DNA of 64,000 nt from Flavobacterium sp. AED (GTDB lineage Bacteria > Bacteroidota > Bacteroidia > Flavobacteriales > Flavobacteriaceae), in assembly GCF_000812945.1 (NCBI RefSeq), contig NZ_JSYM01000001.1, positions 1,612,001 to 1,676,000 on the forward strand, given 5' to 3'. The position numbers and the translations under genes are program-made. The notes under the pieces were generated by a model. The model was not told the origin of the DNA, did not search any database, and saw only the letters and a program-made list of their open reading frames with translations. Of this stretch, positions 24,547-35,061 are shown in pieces. Numbering within the stretch: position 1 is the stretch's first letter; each line of letters opens with the position of its first letter.

Positions 24547-27189
24547 TTAAGGTGTTGTCTTAGGCTCTTCTGCTTTTTTCTTTTTATTAAACAATCCATT
24601 TAATAAATCAGTTGCTTTTGTTTTTACAGCATTGGTAGTTTCTTCCTTTGTTGTAGGAGTTGCTGTTTTTGTAGTGTCGCTTGGTTTCTTATTTTTATTG
24701 ATAAAATCAGTTAAAGCCGAAGTTCCTTGTTTTACCAATCGTTCTTTTTGTTGTTTTACTAATTGAGTAGTCAGATTATTAACAGCACTTTTTATATCGG
24801 TTGAAATTTTTGGATTAGTGAAGTTTCCAGTTAAAATGGCATTTATAGGGAGGTTTTCCAATTTAGCAGCATCAGCTGGTGACAATTTTGCAATTAATGC
24901 ATTGGCTTCTGAACCCAGATATTTAGCCGGGACATCAAATTTGATATTGTAATTCATACTTTGGTCAAAACCATGAGAACCGCCTATTGTTGCTTTAATG
25001 TCTTTATACTTGATGTCAAATGGTTTTACATTTACTTTTCCGTCTTTGAAAGTAATGGCCGCTTTCAAATCATTTAAATTGATTTTACTTACATCGATGA
25101 ACTTCAGATTAGAGCCCAAAGCCGTTAGCAAAGTCGAATTACTCGAATTTATAGTGGTTGAAAGCAACTGTCCCAATAAATCTCCGGTCAGTGTTTTTAA
25201 ATCAGGCGTTAGTTCTGTTGCATCAAGATTCCCGTTCAGTTTTATGTTTGAATTCAATTTTCCGTTAATGATTCCGGCTATTGGCGCAATTTTTTTCAAC
25301 ATATCAAGTTGCGTAAAAGATTGTGCAATATCCACTTGATTTAAATTCAAATCCATATTGAAAACTGGCGTTTTTCCTTTTGTGGAAACTGCTCCATTCA
25401 CTCCGATTGTCCCTCCAAAAATAGATGTTTTTACGTTTTCTAATGTTACTTTCTCATCCTTTACTAGCAGTTTTCCCGAAACGTCTTTCAAGGTCAGATT
25501 GTTATATAAAACCGTAGTCGCTTTTGCGGTAAGCGTACAATTTAAGAAAGCCGGAATCTTCATCGCTTCTGCTTTTTTTGTTTGCTTCGCCTGTTCGCTG
25601 TCGCTCGGGTCAGTTTTAGTTTTTTCACCAGTTGTCATGAAATCACTAACGGCTAATTGCTTAGAATTCATGTTGAAATTTCCTTTCAATTCTTGGTTTT
25701 TAAAAATAAATCCGTAAAAATTTTCTAAAACTCCCGTTACACTAATGTCGCTTTTTCCGGTCGTCGCATTCAATTGTTTCAAATTGACCTGACTCGGGTT
25801 AAACTGAACTAAGGCATTACTAATATTCATTGTTTTGCCATTTTCATCCACATAGTTGAAACCAGACAAACTCATTGTTCCTGCATTATTAATATTTTGA
25901 TATTGACTTTTCTCTACAGATTGCATATCAAATTTTGTCGTTACATCTGCTTTTAAAATCCCTGATAAAGGTTTGTCTAACTTTATAGGATATGCTTTCG
26001 AAAGATTTGCCAAGTTGATAGTTCCTTTTAAAGCGGCATCGACAATTGCATTTTGTGTGATGTTTTTGATATTGGCTTTAGCATTGAAAACATCCTGATC
26101 TATTTTGAAAGATAGCTTATCAAGGTTCACATAAGTATCGTTGAGGATTCCCGTTTCATTAATAATTTTAGTATCAATAACTATATTTTGAACTGATTTT
26201 GGTAAATTAGGATATTGAAATGAAGCATTATTGGAAGCGATTTCAATTTTGAATTTTGGAACAGTGGTGTCGGAATATAATCCTTTTGCAAAACCCATAA
26301 CAGTAAAATCACCAGTTGTTTTTACATTATCTAAACTTGCTGCATAAGCCGCTGGTATAACTCCCAAGAAATTTTTGAAAGAAGAAGTTGGTGTTTTAAA
26401 TTTTAAATCATATTGCTGACCCGCTTTCACCATTTGAATAAAACCGTCAAATTCTAACGGTAATTGGTTGATTAACGCTTTGTTTTCCTTGAATGTGTAT
26501 TTGCTTTTTTCTAAATCAATGCCCAAAACAGCATCTAAAGTCAAAGAGACGTTTTTCATGTAATTGACTTTATCCATGTCTAAAGATATTTTCGCAGTAG
26601 ATTTAGTTACCAAATCTAGTTTCTGTGCTTCAAAATCTCCAGTTCCTTCATGGTTTAAACTGTCGATAACCATCTTTATTTTTGAACTTTCGTCAAAATA
26701 CCTGAACTTGAAATTCTCGATTTTATAATTCTGAATTTTTAATGATAAAGGACTGCTTTTACCTTCATCCTTGGTTTTGTTATCTTTCAAAGCGATGTCA
26801 TAATTCCCAATTCCGTCTTTATTGAATATGATATTGATTAACCCGTTTTTTGAAGTTATTCCGTCAATATTCATTGCTTCGTTTTTGCCCTTAAAAAGTT
26901 CCTTAATGGACATTTTTAAATTCAATTCACCTAATGAAACTAACGTGTCGCCTTCAAAAGGAGCTTTGTTTATAATAACTAACTTATCCAAAGTCACATT
27001 CGCGTTTGGGAAATTTTTGAATAAACTTAAATCGGCATCTGCAAAAGTGACTTTGGCATCTACTTTTTCATTGATAGCTTCGGCAATTTTGGCTTTTATT
27101 TGATCTTTAAAAAAATAGGGAATAGCAAATAAAGCTGCTGCGAGTAGGACAATTAGAATCCCAATGATTTTTAAAATTTTCTTTAGCAT
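24547..27189 (-). CDS. AsmA-like envelope protein
   Basis: 880 residues. One N-terminal membrane helix (about 5-27) and a large periplasmic part rich in beta strands. The start matches AsmA (IPYFFKDQIKAKIAEAINEKVDAKVTF, then LSLFKNFPNANVTLDKL) and the AsmA-like C-terminal region (LNGNLDATELTPDL, TINSSNSTLLTAL) lies near 640-760. A Lys/Thr-rich low-complexity tail closes it. AsmA-type proteins form bridge-like grooves thought to move or organise lipids between membranes. Single gene, next to sppA on the same strand but with a terminator between. Confidence 0.88.
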   Translation of the reverse strand: MLKKILKIIGILIVLLAAALFAIPYFFKDQIKAKIAEAINEKVDAKVTFADADLSLFKNFPNANVTLDKLVIINKAPFEGDTLVSLGELNLKMSIKELFKGKNEAMNIDGITSKNGLINIIFNKDGIGNYDIALKDNKTKDEGKSSPLSLKIQNYKIENFKFRYFDESSKIKMVIDSLNHEGTGDFEAQKLDLVTKSTAKISLDMDKVNYMKNVSLTLDAVLGIDLEKSKYTFKENKALINQLPLEFDGFIQMVKAGQQYDLKFKTPTSSFKNFLGVIPAAYAASLDNVKTTGDFTVMGFAKGLYSDTTVPKFKIEIASNNASFQYPNLPKSVQNIVIDTKIINETGILNDTYVNLDKLSFKIDQDVFNAKANIKNITQNAIVDAALKGTINLANLSKAYPIKLDKPLSGILKADVTTKFDMQSVEKSQYQNINNAGTMSLSGFNYVDENGKTMNISNALVQFNPSQVNLKQLNATTGKSDISVTGVLENFYGFIFKNQELKGNFNMNSKQLAVSDFMTTGEKTKTDPSDSEQAKQTKKAEAMKIPAFLNCTLTAKATTVLYNNLTLKDVSGKLLVKDEKVTLENVKTSIFGGTIGVNGAVSTKGKTPVFNMDLNLNQVDIAQSFTQLDMLKKIAPIAGIINGKLNSNIKLNGNLDATELTPDLKTLTGDLLGQLLSTTINSSNSTLLTALGSNLKFIDVSKINLNDLKAAITFKDGKVNVKPFDIKYKDIKATIGGSHGFDQSMNYNIKFDVPAKYLGSEANALIAKLSPADAAKLENLPINAILTGNFTNPKISTDIKSAVNNLTTQLVKQQKERLVKQGTSALTDFINKNKKPSDTTKTATPTTKEETTNAVKTKATDLLNGLFNKKKKAEEPKTTP

Positions 27190-27317
27190 AATTTGATTTC
27201 TTAAGATTTTATAAGTTTAGCAAAAACCCTGCCTGACTTCTTACAAAAATAACGGATTATGGTTTAGGACATTTGTAATGTTTTCATAAATAACGAAATG
27301 CTCTCTTTTTTCTTTGT

Positions 27318-27354
27318 AAAAAAAATCCGTTTAAGTGAGCTTAAACGGATTTTC
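27318..27354 (-). terminator. Terminator of sppA
   Basis: AAAATCCGTTTAAG (27322-27335) and CTTAAACGGATTTT (27340-27353), perfect stem, TGAG loop; on the minus strand a run of T follows. Confidence 0.88.
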
Positions 27355-27373
27355 TATCAGATGTCGTACGGAT

Positions 27374-29134
27374 TTATTTGATGTTAATTTCAAAAGGCAT
27401 CATGGCTTGAACGCCTTTTTGAGCTTGCAGTCTTTTTACTTCTTCCATAATTTTATAGTTTTCTTCCCCAATTTCTTCCTTAATAAAAGATTCTTTAGAC
27501 TTAGCAAATGGCAGGTTAGCTAAAAGATCATTAAAGTCTTTTTCGTATTCAGGATAGTTTTGTGTGGAGTATGTTTTTGTTTTTGCCAAAGCTGCAGCTT
27601 CATGTATAGCATCATTCAAACCTCCAATTTTATCTACAAGTCCAATTTTAACTGCTTCAGAACCAGCCCAAACTCTTCCTTGTGCGATAGCGTCCACTTG
27701 CGCAAATGTCATTTTTCTTCCTTGTGCCACATGTGTTACAAAAGTTTTATAGATATGTTCAATTTCTTCAAGTGTAACTGCTTTTAATTTTTCATCCAAT
27801 GGGACAAAAGGACTGTATCTCGCAGCGTTTTCATGTGTTTTTACTTGTTCTACATTTATGCCGATTTTCTTTGTCAATTGACTAAAATTAGGCAATATCC
27901 CAAAAACACCTATTGAACCAGTAATAGTATTGTTTTCGGCAAAAATTTTATTCGCGTTGCAAGCAATATAATACCCTCCTGAAGCTGCGTAATTTCCCAT
28001 TGAAACTACTACGGGTTTTACTTTTTTGGTTAATTCAACTTCTCTCCAAATTAAATCGGATGTCAAAGCACTTCCACCTGGACTATCAATTCTAAGTACG
28101 ATGGCTTTTATATTTTTGTCTTTTCTGGCATCTTGTAATGAACGACGCATGGAACCTTCGCCTATAACATCTACATCACCTTCACCGCTGCGAATTTCGC
28201 CTTGAGCATAAATAATGGCAATTTTATCATTGGCATCGGTGTTTTTTGAAGTAGTCGCTACTTTTTTGGCATAATCCAAAATAGTTACTTTGTTGTAATC
28301 TTCGTCTTTGTCTACTTTCAATCGGTTTTTAATGGCATTATGGTACACATCTTCGTAGGCTACAACATCAACTAATCCTTGTGTTTTTGCCATTTCAGGA
28401 GTTCGTGCTAGAAGTCCGTTCGCAATTTCATTTAGTTTTGTTACAGATATATTTCTACTTTTTGAAATTTCTGTTACAACAGAATTCCAAATAGAATTCA
28501 ATAAAGCGGAAGTTTGCTCTCTGTTAGCATCACTCATTTTGTTTTCCAGAAAAGGTTCAACAGCACTTTTGTATTTTCCATGACGAATTACTTCCATTTT
28601 TATGCCTGATTTTTCCTGAAAATCTTTGAAAAACATAATTTCCGAAGACAATCCTTTGAAATCCATATCTCCCACAGGGTTTAGGTAAATAGGTTTGGCA
28701 ACCGAATTTAAATAATATTCCTTTTGAGAATACGAATTGGCGTAAGCCATTACAAATTTACCTGATTTTTTAAAATCTTCTAAAGCATCTCTTAAAGCTT
28801 TACTTTGAGCCATTCCTAATTGAGAATCATCATTCAAAATAGAAATTCCTTTAATATCATCATCAGTTTTGGCATCTTGTATTGCACTGATAATATCGGT
28901 CAAACCTATATTTTTGCCATCAGAAAAGATGGTTACCCAAGGATCTTTGAATTTACCGGCATAATCATTTTTTATATCTTCTAAATTTAATTCGATAACC
29001 GAATTGCTTTTTACGCTAACTCCTTCTGATTCACCTCCAAAAATGGCTCCTATAATTAGTATTCCAAAAAAGAACAACATAAAAAAGATGAAAATACCTA
29101 TGATGGTCGCCAACACATTTCCTAAAAACTTCAT
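27374..29134 (-). CDS. sppA: Signal peptide peptidase SppA, long (67K) type
   Basis: 586 residues: an N-terminal membrane helix (about 5-32) and tandem S49 peptidase domains. The catalytic dyad is split between domains as in E. coli: Lys189 in GKYKSAVEPF and Ser385 in NYAASGGYY, with IDSPGGSALTSDLIWRE and TGSIGVFG around it. It cuts leftover signal peptides in the membrane. Transcribed away from folK; terminator at 27318. Confidence 0.94.
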   Translation of the reverse strand: MKFLGNVLATIIGIFIFFMLFFFGILIIGAIFGGESEGVSVKSNSVIELNLEDIKNDYAGKFKDPWVTIFSDGKNIGLTDIISAIQDAKTDDDIKGISILNDDSQLGMAQSKALRDALEDFKKSGKFVMAYANSYSQKEYYLNSVAKPIYLNPVGDMDFKGLSSEIMFFKDFQEKSGIKMEVIRHGKYKSAVEPFLENKMSDANREQTSALLNSIWNSVVTEISKSRNISVTKLNEIANGLLARTPEMAKTQGLVDVVAYEDVYHNAIKNRLKVDKDEDYNKVTILDYAKKVATTSKNTDANDKIAIIYAQGEIRSGEGDVDVIGEGSMRRSLQDARKDKNIKAIVLRIDSPGGSALTSDLIWREVELTKKVKPVVVSMGNYAASGGYYIACNANKIFAENNTITGSIGVFGILPNFSQLTKKIGINVEQVKTHENAARYSPFVPLDEKLKAVTLEEIEHIYKTFVTHVAQGRKMTFAQVDAIAQGRVWAGSEAVKIGLVDKIGGLNDAIHEAAALAKTKTYSTQNYPEYEKDFNDLLANLPFAKSKESFIKEEIGEENYKIMEEVKRLQAQKGVQAMMPFEINIK

Positions 29135-29271
29135 ATTTATATTTTTTTAATAAGTCTAAAAAGAGGTCGAATTGTTACAAACTTTAGGTTTTATAATTCT
29201 AGAATTAGTTATCAACACTCTTTGCAAAGATACTTCTATTCTAAAATTCTTTTAGTTAATTTGTGCTTAAT

Positions 29272-30408
29272 ATGAAATCACAACATCAAGTTATTTTATC
29301 GATAGGTAGCAATCAAGGAAACCGATTAGAAAACATCGAGCGTTGCTTGCAATTGATACACCAGGAAGTGGGAACGGTAATCAAAGTTTCAAAGGTATAT
29401 GAAACGCCATCTTGGGGTTTTGACAGTGATGCATTCTATAATTGTGCGTTGGTGATTCATACTTTTAGTTCTGCAAATAAAATTCTGACTCAGGTTTTGA
29501 AAATTGAAAAACGGTTGGGACGTATTCGCAGTGAAGAATTGGGATACCAATCTAGAATTATCGATATTGACTTGATTGCTTTCGATTCGGCAATTATTGA
29601 AACCGAAAAACTTCAGATTCCACATCCATTAATGCAAAACAGGAAATTTGTTTTGTTACCCATTCAGGATTTGAATTTAGATTGGAAACATCCTGTTCTT
29701 AAAAAAACAATATCGGAATTGCTTGAAATCTCTCCGGATCAAAGCGTTTGTGAAGTGGTGCAAGATTTAGTGAATCCTTTGCAAACTATTGCTTTGGACC
29801 AATTTAATTATGTGGCATTTGAAGGAAATATTGGAGCAGGAAAGACAACTTTGGCCATGAAAATTGCTGAGGATTTTAATGCGAAAACAGTTTTAGAACG
29901 CTTTGCAGACAATCCTTTTTTACCTAAATTTTATAAAGATCAAAACCGATACGCTTTTCCGCTTGAAATGTCATTCCTTGCCGACAGGTACCAACAGTTA
30001 TCAGATGATTTAGCCCAATTTGATTTGTTTAAAGATTTTTTAGTAGCCGATTATCATATTTTTAAATCTTTGATTTTTGCCAAAATAACGCTGGCTGAAG
30101 ACGAATATCGGTTGTATCGGAACCTGTTTGATATCATTTATCGAGAAATGCCGAAACCCGATTTGTATATTTATTTGTACCAAAATTCGGAACGCTTATT
30201 GCAAAATATTAAAAAGAGAGGTAGAAGCTACGAACAAAAAATTCCAGCAGAATATTTGGATAAAATTAATAACGGATACCTAGATTACATTAAATCACAA
30301 ACGGAACTGAATGTTCTGATTATTGATGTGTCTAATCGGGATTTTGTAAAAAATCAAGACGATTATCTTTATATTTTAGATCAAATTCAAAAGAAGATTA
30401 GTGAGTAA
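29272..30408 (+). CDS. folK: FolK-deoxynucleoside kinase fusion
   Basis: 378 residues from ATG 29272 (an in-frame GTG lies 9 nt earlier). Residues 1 to about 160 are HPPK (folate pathway pyrophosphokinase): LSIGSNQGNR, VYETPSWGF, and LGRIRSEELGYQSRIIDIDL. From about 180 a deoxynucleoside kinase follows, with P-loop GNIGAGKTT (185-193), ERFADNPFL, and a kinase-type RGRSYEQKI lid. One chain thus joins folate synthesis to nucleoside salvage, both serving thymidylate and DNA precursors. This fusion is usual in Bacteroidetes. The 3' end abuts the convergent 30410 gene with one base between. Confidence 0.93.
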   Translation: MKSQHQVILSIGSNQGNRLENIERCLQLIHQEVGTVIKVSKVYETPSWGFDSDAFYNCALVIHTFSSANKILTQVLKIEKRLGRIRSEELGYQSRIIDIDLIAFDSAIIETEKLQIPHPLMQNRKFVLLPIQDLNLDWKHPVLKKTISELLEISPDQSVCEVVQDLVNPLQTIALDQFNYVAFEGNIGAGKTTLAMKIAEDFNAKTVLERFADNPFLPKFYKDQNRYAFPLEMSFLADRYQQLSDDLAQFDLFKDFLVADYHIFKSLIFAKITLAEDEYRLYRNLFDIIYREMPKPDLYIYLYQNSERLLQNIKKRGRSYEQKIPAEYLDKINNGYLDYIKSQTELNVLIIDVSNRDFVKNQDDYLYILDQIQKKISE

Positions 30409-30409
30409 T

Positions 30410-32719
30410 TTATCTTTTTAACGAAAAATGACCTCTCATTTCAGGTTTTGTATTGTCGATTTTTAAGACATACCAATAATCGGATGCGGGTAATGGATTT
30501 TTATTTAAGGTTCCGTCCCAAGTTTGTTTTAATGCATTTAGTTGGGTAATTAATTTTCCGTAACGATCAAAAATAGTTACTTCGGCTTCGGGATAATTAA
30601 TTAATCCTTCAACTTCCCATAAGTCATTATAAGTGTCATTATTTGGTGTGAAAAACTTAGGCACTATTAATACAATAAAATTTTGTGTATCATAACTACA
30701 GTAATTTATTTCTCTCACATAAGCAGTTTGTAGTCCGGCAAGTGAATTTGCAAAAACATTAGACGATTGATAGTTTACGCCATCTATTGAATATTCATAA
30801 TAAATTGCAGGATTTTTTAAAATTACCGTTACTGTAGTTCCATCAACAGATATCGATTCTATCACAGGAGCTGGATTTTCTGAGACGGTTATTGTTTTTT
30901 TGACGGTACAGCTTTCAGGTGCTGGTCGTGTTATGTCTACAGTATATGTTCCGGCTTTAGAAATTTCGATTGTTTGATTTTTTTCTCCTGTTGACCATAA
31001 ATAAGTCATTCCTATTTCTGAAATTTTGGCGTCAATGGTTAGTTTTTTTGATTCACAAATAACTAATTTTTCGTCTGGAATAATGGGGAGTTTATATACA
31101 ACTACTTCCACGGGTACTCTAGTTCCTGTTGTGCAGTTTTTATTTATAGCTTCTACATAGAATGTTGTATTTACGGCAATATCTCTTGTTATACTTGTTC
31201 CTATTGCAATTAGATTATTGCCAGTTAGCTCGCTATACCAATATATTGTTCCTTCTGTTGTTTTTGCGTCAAGAGTTACGCTTCCTGGTCCGCATAAAGT
31301 GAATCTTGAATTAGTTGTTGTTATTACGGGGATATTATTTATAGTGGCAGTAACCGGAGTTCTTGTGGAATATTTTTCGCAAAGCCCATATTCTGTTTCA
31401 ATATAATAAGTTGTACTTTTTGAAATAATGGGCGTTGTAAAAGTTGTACCTGTTGCTAAAGGGACTCCCTCTGTCTCATTTTCAAACCAATTAATCGTGC
31501 CTAAATTAGAGGTTGCTTGTAAAGTTAAACTTCCTGATCCACAGGTTGCCGATTCAGTTGTACTTGTGATTTGAGGAATTGTAATTGAGGTACTTGTTGC
31601 TATATGTATTTCGGGATCATTGGGCATTCCTCCATATTCCACTATAAATCCATTGGCTTGTTGGGAACCTCCAAACGATTCGCCATTGTAATTTATATCA
31701 TTCCAAGATCCTTTACTTCCGTTGCTATTATTGTCTATTATAATTGCATAATCTTCATCTTCTCTGAATAAATTATAAATGTTATCAGGTTCATAATATG
31801 GAATTCCACTATACCATTTGGCACTGCTTCTGTTCCAATTTACATAGTTGGTTGTTGAACCAATACCATGTGGATTAGATGCAAAAACTCCAGATGCAGG
31901 GGTAGATTCTAAATTGTAAAAAAAAGTAGTTCCTTTTTCTGGGCCCGCCATCCATTTCCAAACACCTTCTTCTGCAATATCAGATCCTCCAATCCATCCT
32001 GTTCCCGATTGTTGAGTTGCTGCTATTTGGTTTTCATCTGCAGATAAAATGGTTGCTAAATATCCTTTTAATCCGTGATAAGTTCTTGCATTAGCCAAGT
32101 CATTTGCAACTCCCCAGTCAATTCCTAAATTTGGAGCAATTCCAATACTTGGTACAAACTCATAAAAATGTTGGTTCGATGGCAAGTAACTGAGTTTATC
32201 GGTACTAATCGAAAAGTTTCTGTTTCCTGTTGGTTGGTTGGATGAATTTGTATAAACAATATCTTTTACTGCTTTAATAAAATCAACATAAGTTACAGGG
32301 ACACCTGGTGTTGAACTTGTGAGTGTCATTCTTCCAGTAGCTAAATCCCAGATAGAGCTTATTGTAGAATGAGAGCCAGTGAGTGTTAATAAGTCTTGAG
32401 AATAGTTATATCCACTAGAAATTTGAATATAGATTGCTTCTGTGCTTTTATCGTCTGGATCTGTAATTGTAATATCAGTCACAATATTCAGGGAAGTATG
32501 TGGACAATATACTTGATCTCCTATAGCTGTAATTATTGGAAGAATATTATTAGTTGATGAGGTTTTAATCTTTTTTAATGAAGGAAATGGTCTGTGATTA
32601 ATTTTATCGTTTATATATGAAATAGGGATTTTTTCTGAAGAGCGAATACAATTAGTTGAGTATGCGATTTTGCAACTCAAAAATAGCACTACGAGTATTA
32701 ATCTAAAAAAAAATAGCAT
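30410..32719 (-). CDS. T9SS type B-sorted C-type lectin/Ig-like protein
   Basis: 769 residues. Signal peptide 1-21; an N-terminal repeat-type module (DPDDKSTEAIYIQISSGY); a C-type lectin domain at about 190-370 (GYLATILSADENQIAA, GTGWIGGSD, EGVWKWMAGPEKG); three or four short Ig-like modules with TTYYIE/TTFYVE; and a C-terminal 'gliding motility-associated' type B sorting domain with FFTPNNDTYNDLWEVEG and TIFDRYGKLI. It is secreted by T9SS and probably bound at the surface, where it may bind sugars. Tandem paralogue of the next gene. Confidence 0.88.
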   Translation of the reverse strand: MLFFFRLILVVLFLSCKIAYSTNCIRSSEKIPISYINDKINHRPFPSLKKIKTSSTNNILPIITAIGDQVYCPHTSLNIVTDITITDPDDKSTEAIYIQISSGYNYSQDLLTLTGSHSTISSIWDLATGRMTLTSSTPGVPVTYVDFIKAVKDIVYTNSSNQPTGNRNFSISTDKLSYLPSNQHFYEFVPSIGIAPNLGIDWGVANDLANARTYHGLKGYLATILSADENQIAATQQSGTGWIGGSDIAEEGVWKWMAGPEKGTTFFYNLESTPASGVFASNPHGIGSTTNYVNWNRSSAKWYSGIPYYEPDNIYNLFREDEDYAIIIDNNSNGSKGSWNDINYNGESFGGSQQANGFIVEYGGMPNDPEIHIATSTSITIPQITSTTESATCGSGSLTLQATSNLGTINWFENETEGVPLATGTTFTTPIISKSTTYYIETEYGLCEKYSTRTPVTATINNIPVITTTNSRFTLCGPGSVTLDAKTTEGTIYWYSELTGNNLIAIGTSITRDIAVNTTFYVEAINKNCTTGTRVPVEVVVYKLPIIPDEKLVICESKKLTIDAKISEIGMTYLWSTGEKNQTIEISKAGTYTVDITRPAPESCTVKKTITVSENPAPVIESISVDGTTVTVILKNPAIYYEYSIDGVNYQSSNVFANSLAGLQTAYVREINYCSYDTQNFIVLIVPKFFTPNNDTYNDLWEVEGLINYPEAEVTIFDRYGKLITQLNALKQTWDGTLNKNPLPASDYWYVLKIDNTKPEMRGHFSLKR

Positions 32720-32796
32720 TTTTCATTTTGTAGTAGAGTTAATTTTCATAGTAATAATATTGTTAGAATACTTAATTTAGATAAACACTTTCAAAT

Positions 32797-34965
32797 TTAC
32801 CTTTTTAACGAAAAATGACCTCTCATTTCAGGTTTTGTATTGTCGATTTTTAAGACATACCAATAATCGGATGCGGGTAATGGATTTTTATTTAAGGTTC
32901 CGTCCCAAGTTAATTTTGATGTATTTAGTTGGGTAATTAATTTTCCATAACGATCAAAAATGGTTACTTCGGCTTCGGGGTAATTAATTAATCCTTCAAC
33001 TTCCCATAAGTCATTATAAGTGTCATTATTTGGAGTGAAAAACTTAGGAACTATTAATACAATGAAATTTTGTGTGTCATAACTGCAGTAATTTATTTCC
33101 CTAACATAGGCAGTTTGTAGTCCGCTTGATACATTAAAAAATACATTTGAACTCTGGTAATTGATTCCATCAACGGAATATTCAAAATAAACTTGTTCTT
33201 GCTTTAAATAAATGACTACCGTAGTTTCGTTGACATCAATACGGTCTATCTCGGGGGTAGCATGTTCAACAACAGTGATTTTTTTTGTACTAGAACAGTT
33301 TTCAGGTGCTGGGCTTGTTATAATTACGCTATAGGTGCCTGGTGTGGAAATGCTAATTGTTTGCGTTGTTTCTCCAGTCGACCATAAATAAGACATTCCG
33401 GAAAGTGAAGCATCTAGAGTTATGGTACTCGATTTACATAGAGTCATTTCTTGGTCTGTAACGACAGGAGGAGTGTAAATGTTTATAGTTACAGGAATTC
33501 GGTTACCAGTAGTGCAACCATTGTTTACTGCTTCAGCATAATAAGTTGTGCTTGTTGTTGCATTTGGTAATGTGAAACTTGTACCTGTCGCTTCAATTGT
33601 TGTACCAGTTGAACTAGAATACCAATTGATACTTCCAGCGTCTGTAGTTGCTTGAAGTGTTACAGCCCCTATACCGCACCTTGATACTGGAGAATTGGTT
33701 GATGTAACAGTCGGAATAGTATTTATTGTTGCCGTAATTGGTGTTCTAGATGTTGAACAACCGGCATCAAGATAATAGGTTGTGGATGTTGTTAATGGGG
33801 GAGTTGTATAACTATTGCCCGTTGTTAATAAATTCCCGTTAATTGGAGCGTCGTACCAACTTATTATCCCGCCAGAAACGGTTGCTTGGAGTGTAACTGT
33901 TCCCGAGCCGCATCTTGAGGCTGGTGTCGTGCTGGTTATTTTTGGTATCGTGATAGTAGTACTTGTTGCTATTTGTAGTGTTGGATCGCCTTGCATTCCG
34001 CCATACTCTACGACATAACCTTTCGGTTGATAGGATCCGCTGATAGCGCCCGTATCAGAGAGATCATTCCAAGAGCCTTTGATTCCGACACCTGGTTCTG
34101 TAATATGAGCATAATCTTCATCACCGGTTTGGTTGGGTTCATTTGTATTCCAAAAGGCAAAGTTTGGAGATGATCCATTGGCAAGACCATTCCAAAATAT
34201 TGTACCATTTTCAGGACCGGTTACCCATTTCCAAACCCCTTCGGTTGCAGCATCACTACCTCCAATCCATCCTGTGCCTGAAGCTTGTTCCCCAATAAGT
34301 AGCGCTTCATCTAAAGCGCCTACTGTTGCTAAATAACCTTGAATTCCATAATATGTGCTCGTTTCTGCTGCCGTTTTTGCTGCAGTCCAAGTAATTCCTA
34401 CACTAGGGATAAATTGATAATAATGTTGTGTTGAAGGTAGGTAATTGGCTTGCCCGATGCTGATAGAAAAATTCCGAATTCCTGAAGGTGAAGCCGATGA
34501 ATTGTAAAATTGTACTTCTTTAATTGCAGATACAAAGTCCGTATAAGATATCGGTATTCCAGTAGGACTGTATAATTTTAATTTTCCTGCAGTAATATCC
34601 CAACTTGTAATAATTGTAGGATGTGAACCAATAAGTGTTAATTGGTCTTGTCCGTTTATATAACCTGATGAAATTTGAATGTAAATGGCATCAGTACTAG
34701 TGTCATCAGGATCAGTTATTGTAACATCAGTTACAATTTTTATATTGGTTTGAGGGCAATAGATTTGATTGCCGGTAGCTTTAATTATAGGAGCAATATT
34801 TGCTGCTAAATTTATTTTAGAATTATTAACAACATGGCTGATGTTTTGTCTTATAGTGGTGGCATTTCTTTTTTTTAAAGGATAAACAACTTTAGTAGCG
34901 TAGGTTATATTATTGATTAAAAAAAATATTACAAAAATGACTTTAAAAAAAATATTATTTTTCAT
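32797..34965 (-). CDS. T9SS type B-sorted C-type lectin/Ig-like protein, paralogue
   Basis: 722 residues with the same order as its neighbour: signal peptide, DPDDTSTDAIYIQISSGY module, lectin domain (GYLATVGALDEALLI, GTGWIGGSDAATEGVWKW), Ig-like modules with TTYYAE, and the type B tail. The first ~600 residues differ substantially from the neighbour, but the last ~100 are almost identical, also at DNA level. The 77-nt gap and same strand suggest a tandem duplication. Ligand unknown. Confidence 0.88.
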   Translation of the reverse strand: MKNNIFFKVIFVIFFLINNITYATKVVYPLKKRNATTIRQNISHVVNNSKINLAANIAPIIKATGNQIYCPQTNIKIVTDVTITDPDDTSTDAIYIQISSGYINGQDQLTLIGSHPTIITSWDITAGKLKLYSPTGIPISYTDFVSAIKEVQFYNSSASPSGIRNFSISIGQANYLPSTQHYYQFIPSVGITWTAAKTAAETSTYYGIQGYLATVGALDEALLIGEQASGTGWIGGSDAATEGVWKWVTGPENGTIFWNGLANGSSPNFAFWNTNEPNQTGDEDYAHITEPGVGIKGSWNDLSDTGAISGSYQPKGYVVEYGGMQGDPTLQIATSTTITIPKITSTTPASRCGSGTVTLQATVSGGIISWYDAPINGNLLTTGNSYTTPPLTTSTTYYLDAGCSTSRTPITATINTIPTVTSTNSPVSRCGIGAVTLQATTDAGSINWYSSSTGTTIEATGTSFTLPNATTSTTYYAEAVNNGCTTGNRIPVTINIYTPPVVTDQEMTLCKSSTITLDASLSGMSYLWSTGETTQTISISTPGTYSVIITSPAPENCSSTKKITVVEHATPEIDRIDVNETTVVIYLKQEQVYFEYSVDGINYQSSNVFFNVSSGLQTAYVREINYCSYDTQNFIVLIVPKFFTPNNDTYNDLWEVEGLINYPEAEVTIFDRYGKLITQLNTSKLTWDGTLNKNPLPASDYWYVLKIDNTKPEMRGHFSLKR

Positions 34966-35061
34966 TTTATAAAAATATAAATTTTATCAATATATCGGTG
35001 TTTGGCTATAAATTTTAACTAAAAAGAGACAGGTTAAAAAGGTAATAAAACAAAATGCATG

